A stretch of DNA of 12,730 nt from Granulicella sp. GTDB lineage: Bacteria; Acidobacteriota; Terriglobia; Terriglobales; Acidobacteriaceae. Of the stretch, positions 1 through 7,441 are shown one piece after another. The stretch is taken from contig PKWK01000024.1 in NCBI GenBank assembly GCA_003133205.1, forward strand, positions 1-12,730, read 5' to 3'. Positions within the stretch are counted from its first letter, which is position 1. Every line of letters starts with the position of its first letter. The notes under the pieces are model-generated. The model saw only the letters and a list, made by a program, of their open reading frames with translations, made no database searches and was not told where the DNA came from. The position numbers and the translations under genes were made by a program.

Positions 1-515
1 TCCGCCCTCTCTGGCGAGGCACCAAGCAGAAGGACGGATTCTGTCTGTACCTCTGCATAGCTAAAAGCCCATTCGACCGCGGTCATAAATTTTTTCTCAT
101 CTACAAAATAATGATCGGACGGAAAGAAAGTGACAACGGCCTGCTTGTCGAGCCGAGACACGCGCAACAGGCTCCAGAGAATGGCAGGCAATGTTCCACG
201 ATTCATGGGCTGTACAACCTTCTGATGAGCCGGCACCATTTCCAGTTCCTTTGAGTAGAACGGTTCGTGCTTTTTTGTCAGAACGAAGAGCATCCGATTC
301 CGATCGATACTCTGAGCGATCCTGGACCGAGTTCGGGCGAGCAGCGTTTTGCCACCCAGCAGCGGACAAAACTGCTTAGGACGATTATCGCCACATGCAA
401 GTCGCGTCAGGGGCTGCAGACGAGTTCCATCACCCCCGGCCAGGATGATGCCCCAGCGATGTTGGTGGACGTTTGTGATGGGCTCGTCGGGCACACTCAT
501 GGTTATGACCCCCAT
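1..515 (-). CDS. Mannose-1-phosphate guanylyltransferase-like nucleotidyltransferase (partial, C-terminus off the left edge)
   Basis: This gene probably makes a nucleotide sugar (GDP-mannose type) from a sugar-1-phosphate and NTP in the cytoplasm, for surface polysaccharide synthesis. About 171 N-terminal residues are visible. Residues 24-32 or so read ILAGGDGTRL, the pyrophosphorylase nucleotide-binding loop. RPKQF follows about 14 residues later, then a hydrophobic strand and NRGTLPAILWSLLR and FFPSDHYF, as in the ManC/AlgA and acidobacterial NTP_transferase families. There is no stop before the window edge, so the gene continues leftward. I chose ATG at 515 because a purine-rich GGAGAGGAAGAG lies just upstream; ATG at 500 is in frame and possible. 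The Shine-Dalgarno overlaps the stop of the small ORF at 532-672, suggesting coupling. The exact sugar cannot be told from this part. Family call is confident; substrate is inferred. Confidence 0.85.
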   Translation of the reverse strand, partial: MGVITMSVPDEPITNVHQHRWGIILAGGDGTRLQPLTRLACGDNRPKQFCPLLGGKTLLARTRSRIAQSIDRNRMLFVLTKKHEPFYSKELEMVPAHQKVVQPMNRGTLPAILWSLLRVSRLDKQAVVTFFPSDHYFVDEKKFMTAVEWAFSYAEVQTESVLLLGASPERA

Positions 516-531
516 TTGACTCTTCCTCTCC

Positions 532-672
532 TCACCGTTTCCAGACATGTATATCTCGCGCCCCCTTTCTTGGATTATGTTTGTGTGCGGAGCGCAAGGC
601 AATGAGATAAACATCCCGCTGCATGGGCAAAGTGTACTGGGGCCCATTCGGCACCAGTGCGTTCATGATCAT
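532..672 (-). CDS. Unrecognised small ORF upstream of the nucleotidyltransferase gene (possible gene remnant)
   Basis: A 46-residue reading frame opens with ATG-ATC-ATG at 672 and ends at TGA 532-534. It is too short to stand out by length. The frame stays open upstream to a TGA near 752, giving about 70 sense codons (the upstream part includes TDTEFRAIQDSQ), so the visible ATG may not be the real start. The peptide (NALVPNGPQYTLPMQRDVYL and a basic tail) resembles ordinary coding sequence, but I do not recognise a family. Its stop codon lies inside the Shine-Dalgarno region of the next gene, which is typical of coupled genes. It could be a real small gene, the 3' remnant of a longer gene truncated when the sucA region was joined, or chance. 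No function is assigned. Confidence 0.35.
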   Translation of the reverse strand: MIMNALVPNGPQYTLPMQRDVYLIALRSAHKHNPRKGARDIHVWKR

Positions 673-782
673 AGCCAGGTTGTCTTTGGAAACCTGCGGT
701 TGTGAGTCCTGAATAGCACGAAATTCGGTATCCGTGGCTGCATCATAGTTGCATCAACCGGCTTCATGCGCTGTCTGCTCAA

Positions 783-798
783 CTACCGATACTGGTAG
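783..798. promoter_or_regulatory. sucA: Short inverted repeat in the sucA leader
   Basis: CTACC (783-787) and GGTAG (794-798) are perfect complements around a six-base centre, GATACT. The repeat lies 43 bases upstream of the chosen sucA ATG. It could be an operator half-site pair or a leader hairpin. No clear -35/-10 pair accompanies it, so the role is unproven. Confidence 0.25.
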
Positions 799-841
799 AG
801 AGCCTCAATGTCAGAGCATGATGGAAGGAAGGGAGGCAGAG

Positions 842-3319
842 ATGAAAACACCGGAATCGTTCGAGGAGCGTTCTTCGATGGCGTTCCAGTCAGCTGAACA
901 GGTCGTCGATCATTTTCGCCTGTGGGGGTATCTCCAAGCGCAACTTGATCCGCTGGGCCAGTATCTGCAACCCCTGGCAGTACCTGAACTTGAGGCTACG
1001 GGAGACGTCGCGGACAAAGCACGCCGCCTGTATTGCGGTACGGTCGGAGTTGAATTCATGCATATTGCGGATCCCGCCAGACGGCGGTGGATCCAGGAGC
1101 AATTCGAACGGGATACACCCGAACAAGAGCGCCAGCACATCCTTGATCTTTTGATTCGGGCAGATATTTTCGAACAAGTCCTCCAGTCACGCTATCCCGG
1201 CACCAAGCGATTTTCTCTGGAGGGGAACACGGCACTCATTCCCTTTCTTGATGCATTACTCGAGCGAACTGCCAATCATGGAATGCTGCAAACAGTCTTG
1301 GCGATGAGTCATCGCGGACGGCTAAATGTCATGGTGAATATCATCGGCAAGCCCGCTACTGCTATCTTTTCCAAATTCGAGGATATCGACCCGCGAAGTG
1401 TTCTCGGCAGCAGCGACGTCAAGTATCACATCGGAGCAACGGGCCAGTGGAAGAACGAAGACGGGAAAGAGGTCGATCTGCATCTGGTGTCGAATCCTAG
1501 CCATCTGGAAGCTGTCGATCCGGTGGCCATGGGCCGCACGCGCGCCAAGCAGAACCGCATTGGGGAGAGAGGAGAGGAATGTGTGCTCCCGATACTTGTT
1601 CACGGCGATGCAGCATTTGCTGGTCAGGGTATCTGTGCCGAGGCACTCAATCTAGCCTTCGTCAAAGGTTACTCGGTTGGAGGCAGCATTCACGTCATCG
1701 TAAACAACCTCATCGGTTTTACGGCTGGACCCGACGAGTCAAACTCCTCACGATTCGCATCCGATGTTGCGAAGCGTCTGCCGATTCCCATCTTCCATGT
1801 CAATGGGGAGGATCCAGATGCGGTTGTGCGCGTAGCGAAGCTTGCCGTCGACTACCGTTATGCTTTTCATAGCGACGTCGTCGTGGATCTGATCGGTTAT
1901 CGACGTTACGGCCATAGCGAGATCGATGACCCTACTATTACGCAGCCACTCCGCTATGCAAAAATCAAGGACCATCCTTCGCTGTACAAGATATATGCGG
2001 AACGAATTGGAGTGGATCCCTCCACGCGAGCAACTGAGATTCAGACCAGGATGATGGAAGAACAAGGGGCGGCCGCCCGGATGAAGAAGACTTCCGCATT
2101 AGCCAGCCTCCCTGCGTACTGGGCTCAGTATCACGGAGGCCCCCAGAACCCAACTGAAGCTCCGGAAACGGGCATTTCCATTGAGCGTATCCGCAAGATC
2201 AGCGAATTACCGACTTTGTACCCGACGGATTTTCACCTTCACCCCAAGATGAAGAAGTTGCTGGAGCAACGGATCGAGATGGGACGAGGCAAACGTCCCA
2301 TGGATTATGCCATGGCCGAAGCCTGTGCATTGGGCTCACTCGTCCTAGAGGGAACGCCAGTACGTCTCAGTGGTCAGGACAGCAAACGCGGAACTTTCAA
2401 TCAGCGCCATAGCGTTCTGGTGGACGTTCAAACGGAGAGAAGTTTTATTCCTCTAGCCAATCTTGCACCGGATCAAGCCCGCTTCGAGGTCTACAACTCG
2501 ATTCTGTCGGAAGCAGCTGTGCTTGGGTTTGAATATGGATTTAGCCGCGATTACCCGGAGGCGCTGGTGTTATGGGAGGCTCAGTTCGGCGATTTTGCCA
2601 ATGGGGCACAGATCATCATCGATCAGTTCATTGCGGCAGGCGAAGACAAGTGGGGATTGCTGAGCGGCCTGGTGCTGTTGCTGCCTCACGGTTACGAGGG
2701 ACAGGGTCCAGAGCACTCGAGCGCCCGAATCGAGCGTTACTTGCAGCTGGCCGCACACGACAATATTCAGATATGCCAGCCCTCCACGGCGGCACAGTAT
2801 TTTCACCTTTTGCGACGCCAAGCGTTGCAGTCGTGGCGAAAACCGCTGATCGTCTTCACCCCCAAGAGCATGCTCCGGCGGCCGGAAGCGGCATCGCCAC
2901 TGCAGGATTTTGCGACACCCGCATTCCAGACGGTGTTGCCAGAGACGGAAATACAGCACGCCAAGCGCCTGCTCCTCTGCACCGGCAAGATTGGGCACGA
3001 ATTGCGTGCGGAACGCGCCCGGCGTCAAGATGTCACGACGGGAATCGTGCTTCTGGAGCAACTCTACCCGTGGCCGGAAGAGGAGCTCGCAGCCTCGCTC
3101 GATTGTCATCCAAAGGCGCATGAAATCGTCTGGGTACAGGAGGAGCCGGCCAATATGGGAGCACTCTCCTTCGTTGTGCCCCGACTGCGGCGGCTGGCAC
3201 ATGGACGCCAGGTGCTCACGGTGAAACGGTCCAGTGCCGCAAGCCCGGCTACAGGTTCTTCCAAAGCGCATGCATTGGAACAAAAGACACTGCTTGCCGC
3301 CGGCTTTGGCGGAGCGTAA
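842..3319 (+). CDS. sucA: 2-oxoglutarate dehydrogenase E1 component (thiamine diphosphate-dependent)
   Basis: SucA decarboxylates 2-oxoglutarate and passes the succinyl group to lipoyl-E2 (SucB) in the TCA-cycle complex in the cytoplasm. From ATG 842 the protein is 825 residues; E. coli SucA is about 930. Visible family landmarks are AMSHRGRLNV (His157), SSDVKYHIG, SNPSHLEAV (His221), the thiamine-diphosphate/Mg site HGDAAFAGQG (Asp256) with the VNN pair near 288, YRRYGHSEIDDP, then the C-terminal transketolase-like half with SGQDSKRGTFNQRH and PHGYEGQGPEHSSAR. An open frame extends to ATG 749, but GGGAGG at 831-836 sits five bases before ATG 842, and MKTPESFEE fits better than the cysteine-rich upstream peptide. 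The N-terminal E2-docking segment of E. coli SucA is missing. No sucB or lpd lies next to it. The gene is convergent with the cytochrome c gene. Confidence 0.93.
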   Translation: MKTPESFEERSSMAFQSAEQVVDHFRLWGYLQAQLDPLGQYLQPLAVPELEATGDVADKARRLYCGTVGVEFMHIADPARRRWIQEQFERDTPEQERQHILDLLIRADIFEQVLQSRYPGTKRFSLEGNTALIPFLDALLERTANHGMLQTVLAMSHRGRLNVMVNIIGKPATAIFSKFEDIDPRSVLGSSDVKYHIGATGQWKNEDGKEVDLHLVSNPSHLEAVDPVAMGRTRAKQNRIGERGEECVLPILVHGDAAFAGQGICAEALNLAFVKGYSVGGSIHVIVNNLIGFTAGPDESNSSRFASDVAKRLPIPIFHVNGEDPDAVVRVAKLAVDYRYAFHSDVVVDLIGYRRYGHSEIDDPTITQPLRYAKIKDHPSLYKIYAERIGVDPSTRATEIQTRMMEEQGAAARMKKTSALASLPAYWAQYHGGPQNPTEAPETGISIERIRKISELPTLYPTDFHLHPKMKKLLEQRIEMGRGKRPMDYAMAEACALGSLVLEGTPVRLSGQDSKRGTFNQRHSVLVDVQTERSFIPLANLAPDQARFEVYNSILSEAAVLGFEYGFSRDYPEALVLWEAQFGDFANGAQIIIDQFIAAGEDKWGLLSGLVLLLPHGYEGQGPEHSSARIERYLQLAAHDNIQICQPSTAAQYFHLLRRQALQSWRKPLIVFTPKSMLRRPEAASPLQDFATPAFQTVLPETEIQHAKRLLLCTGKIGHELRAERARRQDVTTGIVLLEQLYPWPEEELAASLDCHPKAHEIVWVQEEPANMGALSFVVPRLRRLAHGRQVLTVKRSSAASPATGSSKAHALEQKTLLAAGFGGA

Positions 3320-3370
3320 AGAGCTTCCCGCCCGCTCGCACCCCTATCGTGAGACCGTGTGTCATTCTCA

Positions 3371-3410
3371 TTGCAGCCGTTGTGCAACGCCTTGCTGCGC
3401 GGACCCGCAG
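3371..3410. terminator. Tandem short hairpins between convergent sucA and cytochrome c genes
   Basis: Two small stems lie in the 178-base gap between convergent genes: TTGCA/TGCAA (3371-3387, seven-base loop) and CTGCG/CGCAG (3395-3410, six-base loop). Neither is followed by a proper T-run, so they are not classic intrinsic terminators. Their place between two converging genes suggests weak bidirectional termination or 3'-end protection. Confidence 0.25.
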
Positions 3411-3497
3411 TCGGTTTGGCGGCGTGCATGTGGAAGCCTCGTATCCAGTATGCAGTTGCTCGTTTCAACGCGGAATCAAGAGGTAAGCCCACGCCGG

Positions 3498-4007
3498 TTA
3501 TTTCTTCTTTGGCGACGATTCACCCACACTTCGGACGTAATATGTTGCTTGCCAGATCTCATCGTCCGACAATACTTTGCCGAAACCGGTCATGCCGCTT
3601 AAGCGAATGCCGTTCTTAATGACCCAAAACAGTTCAGGGTTCGACAATTTCGGTACTTCCGGCGATCCGAGGTCGGGAGCGCGTGGATCCATCGATCTCC
3701 CAATGTTTGTCGGACTGCGTCCGTCTGTTCCATGGCAGGGAGCGCAGGCCATGCCAAACAGCCCTTGCCCTCCCGAAACCTCAGAGGCATCGTTCGCCGG
3801 CATTGTGAGCGACGAATGAGCTGCGGCCCGGTGGATGTACCAGTCCCGGACCGTCGTGGTCGTCCGAGTTTCGAATGGACCGGGTTGTGGAAGCGCACTG
3901 ATATCGCGAGTAAAGATCCAATAGGCGATCACTCCGACGATCACAATTGTGATGACGCCAAAGATCAGTCGCGACCAGCGGTAATGTACATTCGCTACAC
4001 CGTTCAT
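3498..4007 (-). CDS. Membrane-anchored class I cytochrome c
   Basis: This is an electron carrier on the periplasmic face of the inner membrane. The 169-residue protein has a short basic cytoplasmic start, one membrane helix at about residues 13-32 (LIFGVITIVIVGVIAYW), a linker, and one c-type haem domain. Haem attachment is CAPCH (Cys88, Cys91, His92), and the likely axial methionine is Met139 in GIRLSGMTGFG. The tail DDEIWQATYYVRSV is typical of class I cytochromes c. There is no cleavage site after the helix, so it should stay anchored. Start ATG 4007 gives a complete helix; the Shine-Dalgarno is weak (GGTGTGA). No oxidase subunit or dehydrogenase partner lies beside it, so its donor and acceptor are unknown. 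It may serve a terminal oxidase or a periplasmic dehydrogenase encoded elsewhere. Confidence 0.88.
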   Translation of the reverse strand: MNGVANVHYRWSRLIFGVITIVIVGVIAYWIFTRDISALPQPGPFETRTTTTVRDWYIHRAAAHSSLTMPANDASEVSGGQGLFGMACAPCHGTDGRSPTNIGRSMDPRAPDLGSPEVPKLSNPELFWVIKNGIRLSGMTGFGKVLSDDEIWQATYYVRSVGESSPKKK

Positions 4008-4097
4008 TCAAAGTCACACCAAATGAGCAAACCCCCAGAGTCCGTCAATGGGTAGTGTGCTCAAAGAGCGATGCATAAGTAGTGGATGAGGATCTTG

Positions 4098-4456
4098 CTA
4101 TGAACCTGCCTCGATCTTTTCAACGTGAATCGTCTTCGTACCCGTATCGTAGGTTCCAACGACCTTTACTTTCTGCCCGGCAAAGTCCCTGGGCTTCTGC
4201 TGATCGTCGAGTTGATATGCGGTCTTGCTCGCAGGGTTGTAAAGAACAAACTTGCTGCCCGCCTTGACACAGTCCAACGTGCAATCCTTGGGCGTATGCG
4301 TGTTGCTCATCTTATAGCCGGCATCATGGTTACCATGTTTGCGCAGTCACTATCCATGATTTCGCCGCTGAAGGTTCGACTGGCCGACTTGGGAGCAGCA
4401 TAAGAACTCACTCCCACGAGCAATAGAGCAGTGAATGCCAACGTAATCGCTTTCAT
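4098..4456 (-). pseudogene. Frameshifted small secreted protein (DUF5818-like family)
   Basis: Two overlapping frames rebuild one protein of about 119 residues. It starts at ATG 4456 with a perfect GGAGG (4463-4467 as complement) six bases upstream. It begins with a signal peptide, MKAITLAFTALLLVGVSSYA, followed by FSGEIMDSDCANM. The frame then breaks at about 4330-4335, and the rest (HDAGYKMSNTHTPKDC, CVKAGSKFVLYN, YQLDDQQKP, GQKVKVVGTYD) continues in the neighbouring frame to the stop at 4098. Adding one base there, giving ATG-GGT-AAC-CAT, restores a single frame. The total of 359 bases is one short of a multiple of three. Both halves keep family-like sequence, so the lesion is recent or is a sequencing error. 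I recall this kind of exported protein as common in Acidobacteria. The function is not known. Confidence 0.8.
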
Positions 4457-4881
4457 TGAGTTCCTCCATTTCTTGAAATCCTCGAAATTCTCTCGTTCCT
4501 CGATGGCCTCCCTTAGATTCCTACGCCGATCAACTGACAATGCGACGTTTGTCCTTGCGCGGGTGACGCTTGATTCAGTTAGGCATGCCCGGCCTTGGTC
4601 CTTTGCCAATCGCAGGCGCATATGGCCCTTCATGGGCGTCGCGGCCCAGGAGAAGCTGTCCGACATGTCCTTTGTTTGTTATTGGCCTCCGCTACGGGTT
4701 CACCGCGTTCCGGCCGGAGCGAACGTCCCTATCGAAACCATTTACGAGTAGAACGGGCGAATGACGTCTGTCTCTGTTGCTGGTACAAACCGACTATTGT
4801 TCGGCCCAAATGGATCGGCGAGCATGGTGTTGGACACGACTCTCTGGTTCGGCTCTACGATCAGCCAAGAACATTACAACG
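4457..4881. other. Intergenic region between divergent genes, no gene recognised
   Basis: These 425 bases separate the minus-strand secreted-protein gene from the plus-strand cysteine synthase gene, so promoters for both must lie here. Several open frames cross it on both strands, but none carries a recognisable domain or a convincing Shine-Dalgarno. I see a GGCCGG-centred palindrome near 4710-4720 but no clear hairpin, direct repeat, RNA gene or good -35/-10 pair. Confidence 0.5.
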
Positions 4882-5859
4882 ATGGATCACCAAACGCGAG
4901 TTTACGAAAACATATTTGAAATGATGCCGAGTGAGGAGAACCCCACGCCGCTTGTGCGTATCAATCGGCTGAATCCCCACGCCGAATTCCCTCTCTTCGC
5001 GAAGCTCGAATGGATGAATCCCTTCGGTTCGGTGAAGGACCGCGCCGCGTGGGCTTTGTTGCGAGACCTTGAAGAGCGCGGCGAACTGGAAAATGGACGC
5101 GGACTGGTCGAACCGACTTCCGGCAACACCGGTATCAGCCTGGCAGCTCTGGCACGTGCTCGCGGTCATCGTCTGCTGGCCATTGTGCCAAATAAAATTC
5201 CGTACGAAAAGAAGGTCTTATTGAAGATCGCCGGCGCCGACTTGGAGATCGTTTCCGACGAACTCTGCCCCGCGCCCGGCTTGGGCGACGGCTCGATCAA
5301 CCTGGCCAAAACCCATGCCAAGGCGTCGGCGCACAAATACGTCATGCCAAACCAGTATGAGAACGCGAAGAATGTCGAAGCGCATTTCAAAACGACTGGC
5401 CCCGAGATTTGGAAACAGACGCAAGGCCGCATTACGCATCTGTTTACCTCGCTGGGCACCTGCGGTACCGTGACGGGCGTGGGCAAATTTCTCCGCGGCA
5501 AGAATTCGAAGATTAAAATTATTGCCGTGCAGCCCACAGAGGGTCACGACGTGCCGGGCTTGCGCAACATTTCCCAGCTTGGCGTTTCCAAACTCTTCGA
5601 TCCCGCGCTCGTCGACGACATTCTCGAAGTGGATTTTCATCTTGCTTACACCCGAGCGCTGGAGCTGTGCCAAAACGAAGGCTTGTTGGCCGGTCCGAGT
5701 TCAGGCCTGATCCTGGAAGGAGCGCTGCAGATAGCCGCCCGCGACCTGCACGGCTTCGGCGTGATGATCTTCCCCGACAATATCTTCAAATACACCTCCA
5801 ACATGATCAAACACATTCCGGAACTTGAACCGCAGGACACAAAGGTGACAAGCCTATGA
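4882..5859 (+). CDS. Cysteine synthase family PLP enzyme (CysM-like)
   Basis: This enzyme probably makes cysteine or S-sulfocysteine by beta-replacement on an activated serine, using sulfide, thiosulfate or a carrier-bound sulfur. The 325-residue protein has the fold type II signature: PLP lysine Lys52 in NPFGSVKDR, substrate loop EPTSGNTG (78-84), NQYENAKNVEAHFKTTGPEIW, phosphate loop GTCGTVTG (192-199), and the ring-contacting serine in GPSSG (271-275). The stretch QPTEGHDVPGLRN is closer to CysM than to CysK. The open frame reaches ATG 4777, but those 35 residues look non-coding and homology starts near MDHQTRVYEN, so I chose ATG 4882; its Shine-Dalgarno is weak, and ATG 4921 is another option. 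Its stop overlaps the start of the sulfurtransferase gene, marking a two-gene operon. A cystathionine beta-synthase-like activity cannot be ruled out. Confidence 0.85.
   Translation: MDHQTRVYENIFEMMPSEENPTPLVRINRLNPHAEFPLFAKLEWMNPFGSVKDRAAWALLRDLEERGELENGRGLVEPTSGNTGISLAALARARGHRLLAIVPNKIPYEKKVLLKIAGADLEIVSDELCPAPGLGDGSINLAKTHAKASAHKYVMPNQYENAKNVEAHFKTTGPEIWKQTQGRITHLFTSLGTCGTVTGVGKFLRGKNSKIKIIAVQPTEGHDVPGLRNISQLGVSKLFDPALVDDILEVDFHLAYTRALELCQNEGLLAGPSSGLILEGALQIAARDLHGFGVMIFPDNIFKYTSNMIKHIPELEPQDTKVTSL
5842..5859 (+). promoter_or_regulatory. ATGA stop-start overlap with Shine-Dalgarno (translational coupling)
   Basis: AAGGTGA (5842-5848) lies seven bases before ATG 5856, inside the 3' end of the cysteine synthase gene. 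The ATGA at 5856-5859 is both the start of the sulfurtransferase and the stop of the synthase. Such overlaps usually give coupled, balanced translation. Confidence 0.75.
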
Positions 5860-6701
5860 CGAAATACGCCCATCCCGAAATTCTGGTCGAAACCGGCTGG
5901 GTCAAGCAGAACCTCGGTAAGCCTGGAATCAAACTTGTCGAGGTCGATGTGGACACCAAAGCCTACGACGCAGGCCACATCCCCGGTGCGGTCGGCTTCA
6001 ACTGGCAGAGCCAACTTCAGGACCAGATCCGCCGCGACATCATCAGCAAGCAAGAATTCGAACAGTTGCTCAGCCGAGCAGGCATCTCCCCTGGTGACAC
6101 AGTGATTCTGTATGGGGACAACAACAACTGGTTCGCCTCTTACGGCTTTTGGCTGTTTAAGCTCTACGGACACAAGGACGTGCGTTTGATGAACGGCGGA
6201 CGCGTGAAGTGGTTGAACGAACCCGACAAAGAGTTAACAACTGAACGACCCGAAATCGTTCCCACGCAGTATCGCGCCAGCGAGCCGGATTTGAACCTGC
6301 GCGCCTTGTTGCCGGAAGTGCTGCGGGCGCAATCGGAAAAGCGTTCGAATCTTGTGGATGTACGCAGCCCGGACGAATACACCGGTAAAGTTATCGCACC
6401 GCCGGCCATGACGGAGACGGCGCAGCGGGGCGGCCACATCCCCGGTGCCAAAAGCATCCCGTGGAGCACGGCAATCGGCTCCGATGGCACGTTCAAATCT
6501 GCCGACGAGTTGCGAACCATTTATCTCGGGGAAACAGCAGTTGATTCCAACAAGAACACGATTACCTATTGCCGCATCGGCGAGCGATCAAGCCACACAT
6601 GGGTGGTGCTCACGTATCTGCTTGGCCTGCCAAACGTAAAGAATTACGACGGGAGTTGGACCGAATACGGCAGTGTCGTTGGTGCACCGATTGAAAAATG
6701 A
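5856..6701 (+). CDS. Thiosulfate/3-mercaptopyruvate sulfurtransferase, tandem rhodanese domains
   Basis: The enzyme moves sulfane sulfur from thiosulfate (or mercaptopyruvate) to a thiol acceptor through a cysteine persulfide. The 281-residue protein has two rhodanese domains. The inactive N-terminal one (about 8-125) has EVDVDTKAYDAGHIPGA and an Asp (YGDNNNW, Asp88) where a catalytic Cys would be. The active C-terminal one (about 150-281) has LVDVRSPDEY, GGHIPGA and the loop CRIGERS with Cys239. The ending NYDGSWTEYGSVVGAPIE is nearly the same as I recall for mycobacterial CysA2/CysA3 and SseA-type thiosulfate sulfurtransferases. The CRIGERS loop favours thiosulfate over mercaptopyruvate (CG[ST]GVT type), by family knowledge. 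It overlaps the synthase gene by four bases. Likely role: supplying or handling sulfur for that synthase. Confidence 0.92.
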   Translation: MTKYAHPEILVETGWVKQNLGKPGIKLVEVDVDTKAYDAGHIPGAVGFNWQSQLQDQIRRDIISKQEFEQLLSRAGISPGDTVILYGDNNNWFASYGFWLFKLYGHKDVRLMNGGRVKWLNEPDKELTTERPEIVPTQYRASEPDLNLRALLPEVLRAQSEKRSNLVDVRSPDEYTGKVIAPPAMTETAQRGGHIPGAKSIPWSTAIGSDGTFKSADELRTIYLGETAVDSNKNTITYCRIGERSSHTWVVLTYLLGLPNVKNYDGSWTEYGSVVGAPIEK

Positions 6702-6833
6702 GAACTACGCAAAAGTCAATCGTGCTGCCGGAGCTTGCTCGCAACCCGCAGGATCCCTGACGGACTCCCCTACGCCTGGTTGGTCTCTTAGTGGGGTTAT
6801 TTCTCGTCGAGAGAGTTCAGCTGGAAGCTAAAG

Positions 6834-6845
6834 GACGACATCGTC
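6834..6845. promoter_or_regulatory. 12-base palindrome upstream of the DUF7009-like gene
   Basis: GACGA (6834-6838) and TCGTC (6841-6845) form a near-perfect palindrome with a two-base centre. It lies in the 264-base gap before the small gene, and a TTGACC element follows at 6857-6862. No good -10 is found at the right distance, so an operator is only a possibility. Confidence 0.2.
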
Positions 6846-6965
6846 GGTAAGGAACCTTGACCAGTCAATTGCCTAAGATCGTATCTCGCCGCCCCTATAT
6901 CTGCGGTTTTGCTGAAGACACTTCTCGATCTGCGCAAAGTCGTTGCACGTTCGGCGAGGAAGATG

Positions 6966-7376
6966 ATGAAGTTACGAATTAAGGGAAATTCGCTTCGATT
7001 GCGTGTCTCTCGTTCTGAGCTTGAGCGTTTCCTAACTGGAGAACGTATTGAAGAGACGATTCACTTCTCCTCAGAGCCGGGAGCAAACCTTACCTACGCG
7101 TTGCAGCCTGCTTCCAATGAGGCTATGACAGGAGTGCGCTATAATTCGCAGGAAATCACCGTGCTGCTCTCTGAGGGTCACATACAGGAATGGAGCGATG
7201 CTAACCAAGTTGGAGTCTACACCTCAGTAGATATCGGTCCAGAGGGTCCACTCGATCTGATCGTCGAGAAGGACTTTGCGTGCCTTGATAGGAGTGATGA
7301 AGAAAACCAGGATACATTTGCAAACCCTCGCGCGAATGAGAATTGCCCAAAGACTGATGATGTCGAAAGCCGATAA
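6966..7376 (+). CDS. Small conserved cytoplasmic protein (DUF7009-like)
   Basis: The function is unknown. The 136-residue protein begins MKLRIKGNSLRLRVSRSELERF and continues with EETIHFS, LTYALQPA, ITVLLSEGHIQEWS, VGVYTSVDI and LIVEKDFACLDR. This order matches a family I remember from Acidobacteria and Bacteroidetes (DUF7009), where the same KDFACL motif is conserved. No signal peptide, membrane helix or catalytic motif is visible. The frame is open from ATG 6909, but GAGGA at 6956-6960 is five bases before ATG 6966 and the family begins with MK[LI]RI, so I prefer 6966 (ATG 6963 directly before it is also possible). The protein may continue the sulfur operon after a 264-base gap, or be a separate unit. 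The C-terminal 20 residues are polar and likely disordered. Confidence 0.8.
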   Translation: MKLRIKGNSLRLRVSRSELERFLTGERIEETIHFSSEPGANLTYALQPASNEAMTGVRYNSQEITVLLSEGHIQEWSDANQVGVYTSVDIGPEGPLDLIVEKDFACLDRSDEENQDTFANPRANENCPKTDDVESR

Positions 7377-7441
7377 TCGGGAGATGTCACTCCGTGATCA
7401 ACGAGCGAGAAACCTATCTTAAATAGCCTCGTAGTCGGCTG

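Noticed and set aside
2570..3283. Minus-strand ORF of 237 codons
   Set aside because: It lies entirely antisense to the well-supported C-terminal half of sucA. Its translation is rich in Cys, Arg and Gly and shows no domain.
4307..4666. 119-codon minus-strand ORF taken as one gene
   Set aside because: The part upstream of ATG 4456 has no homology-like features, and the strong GGAGG marks 4456 as the start. The 3' end is only the out-of-frame tail after the frameshift.
6764..6800. CCCC/GGGG stem followed by TTATTT after the sulfurtransferase gene
   Set aside because: Only four continuous base pairs plus two across a bulge, with a long loop and a poor T-tract. Too weak to call a terminator.
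6857..6902. TTGACC with TAAGAT and TATATC as a promoter for the DUF7009-like gene
   Set aside because: The spacings are 11 and about 34 bases, far from 16-18, so no valid -35/-10 pair exists.
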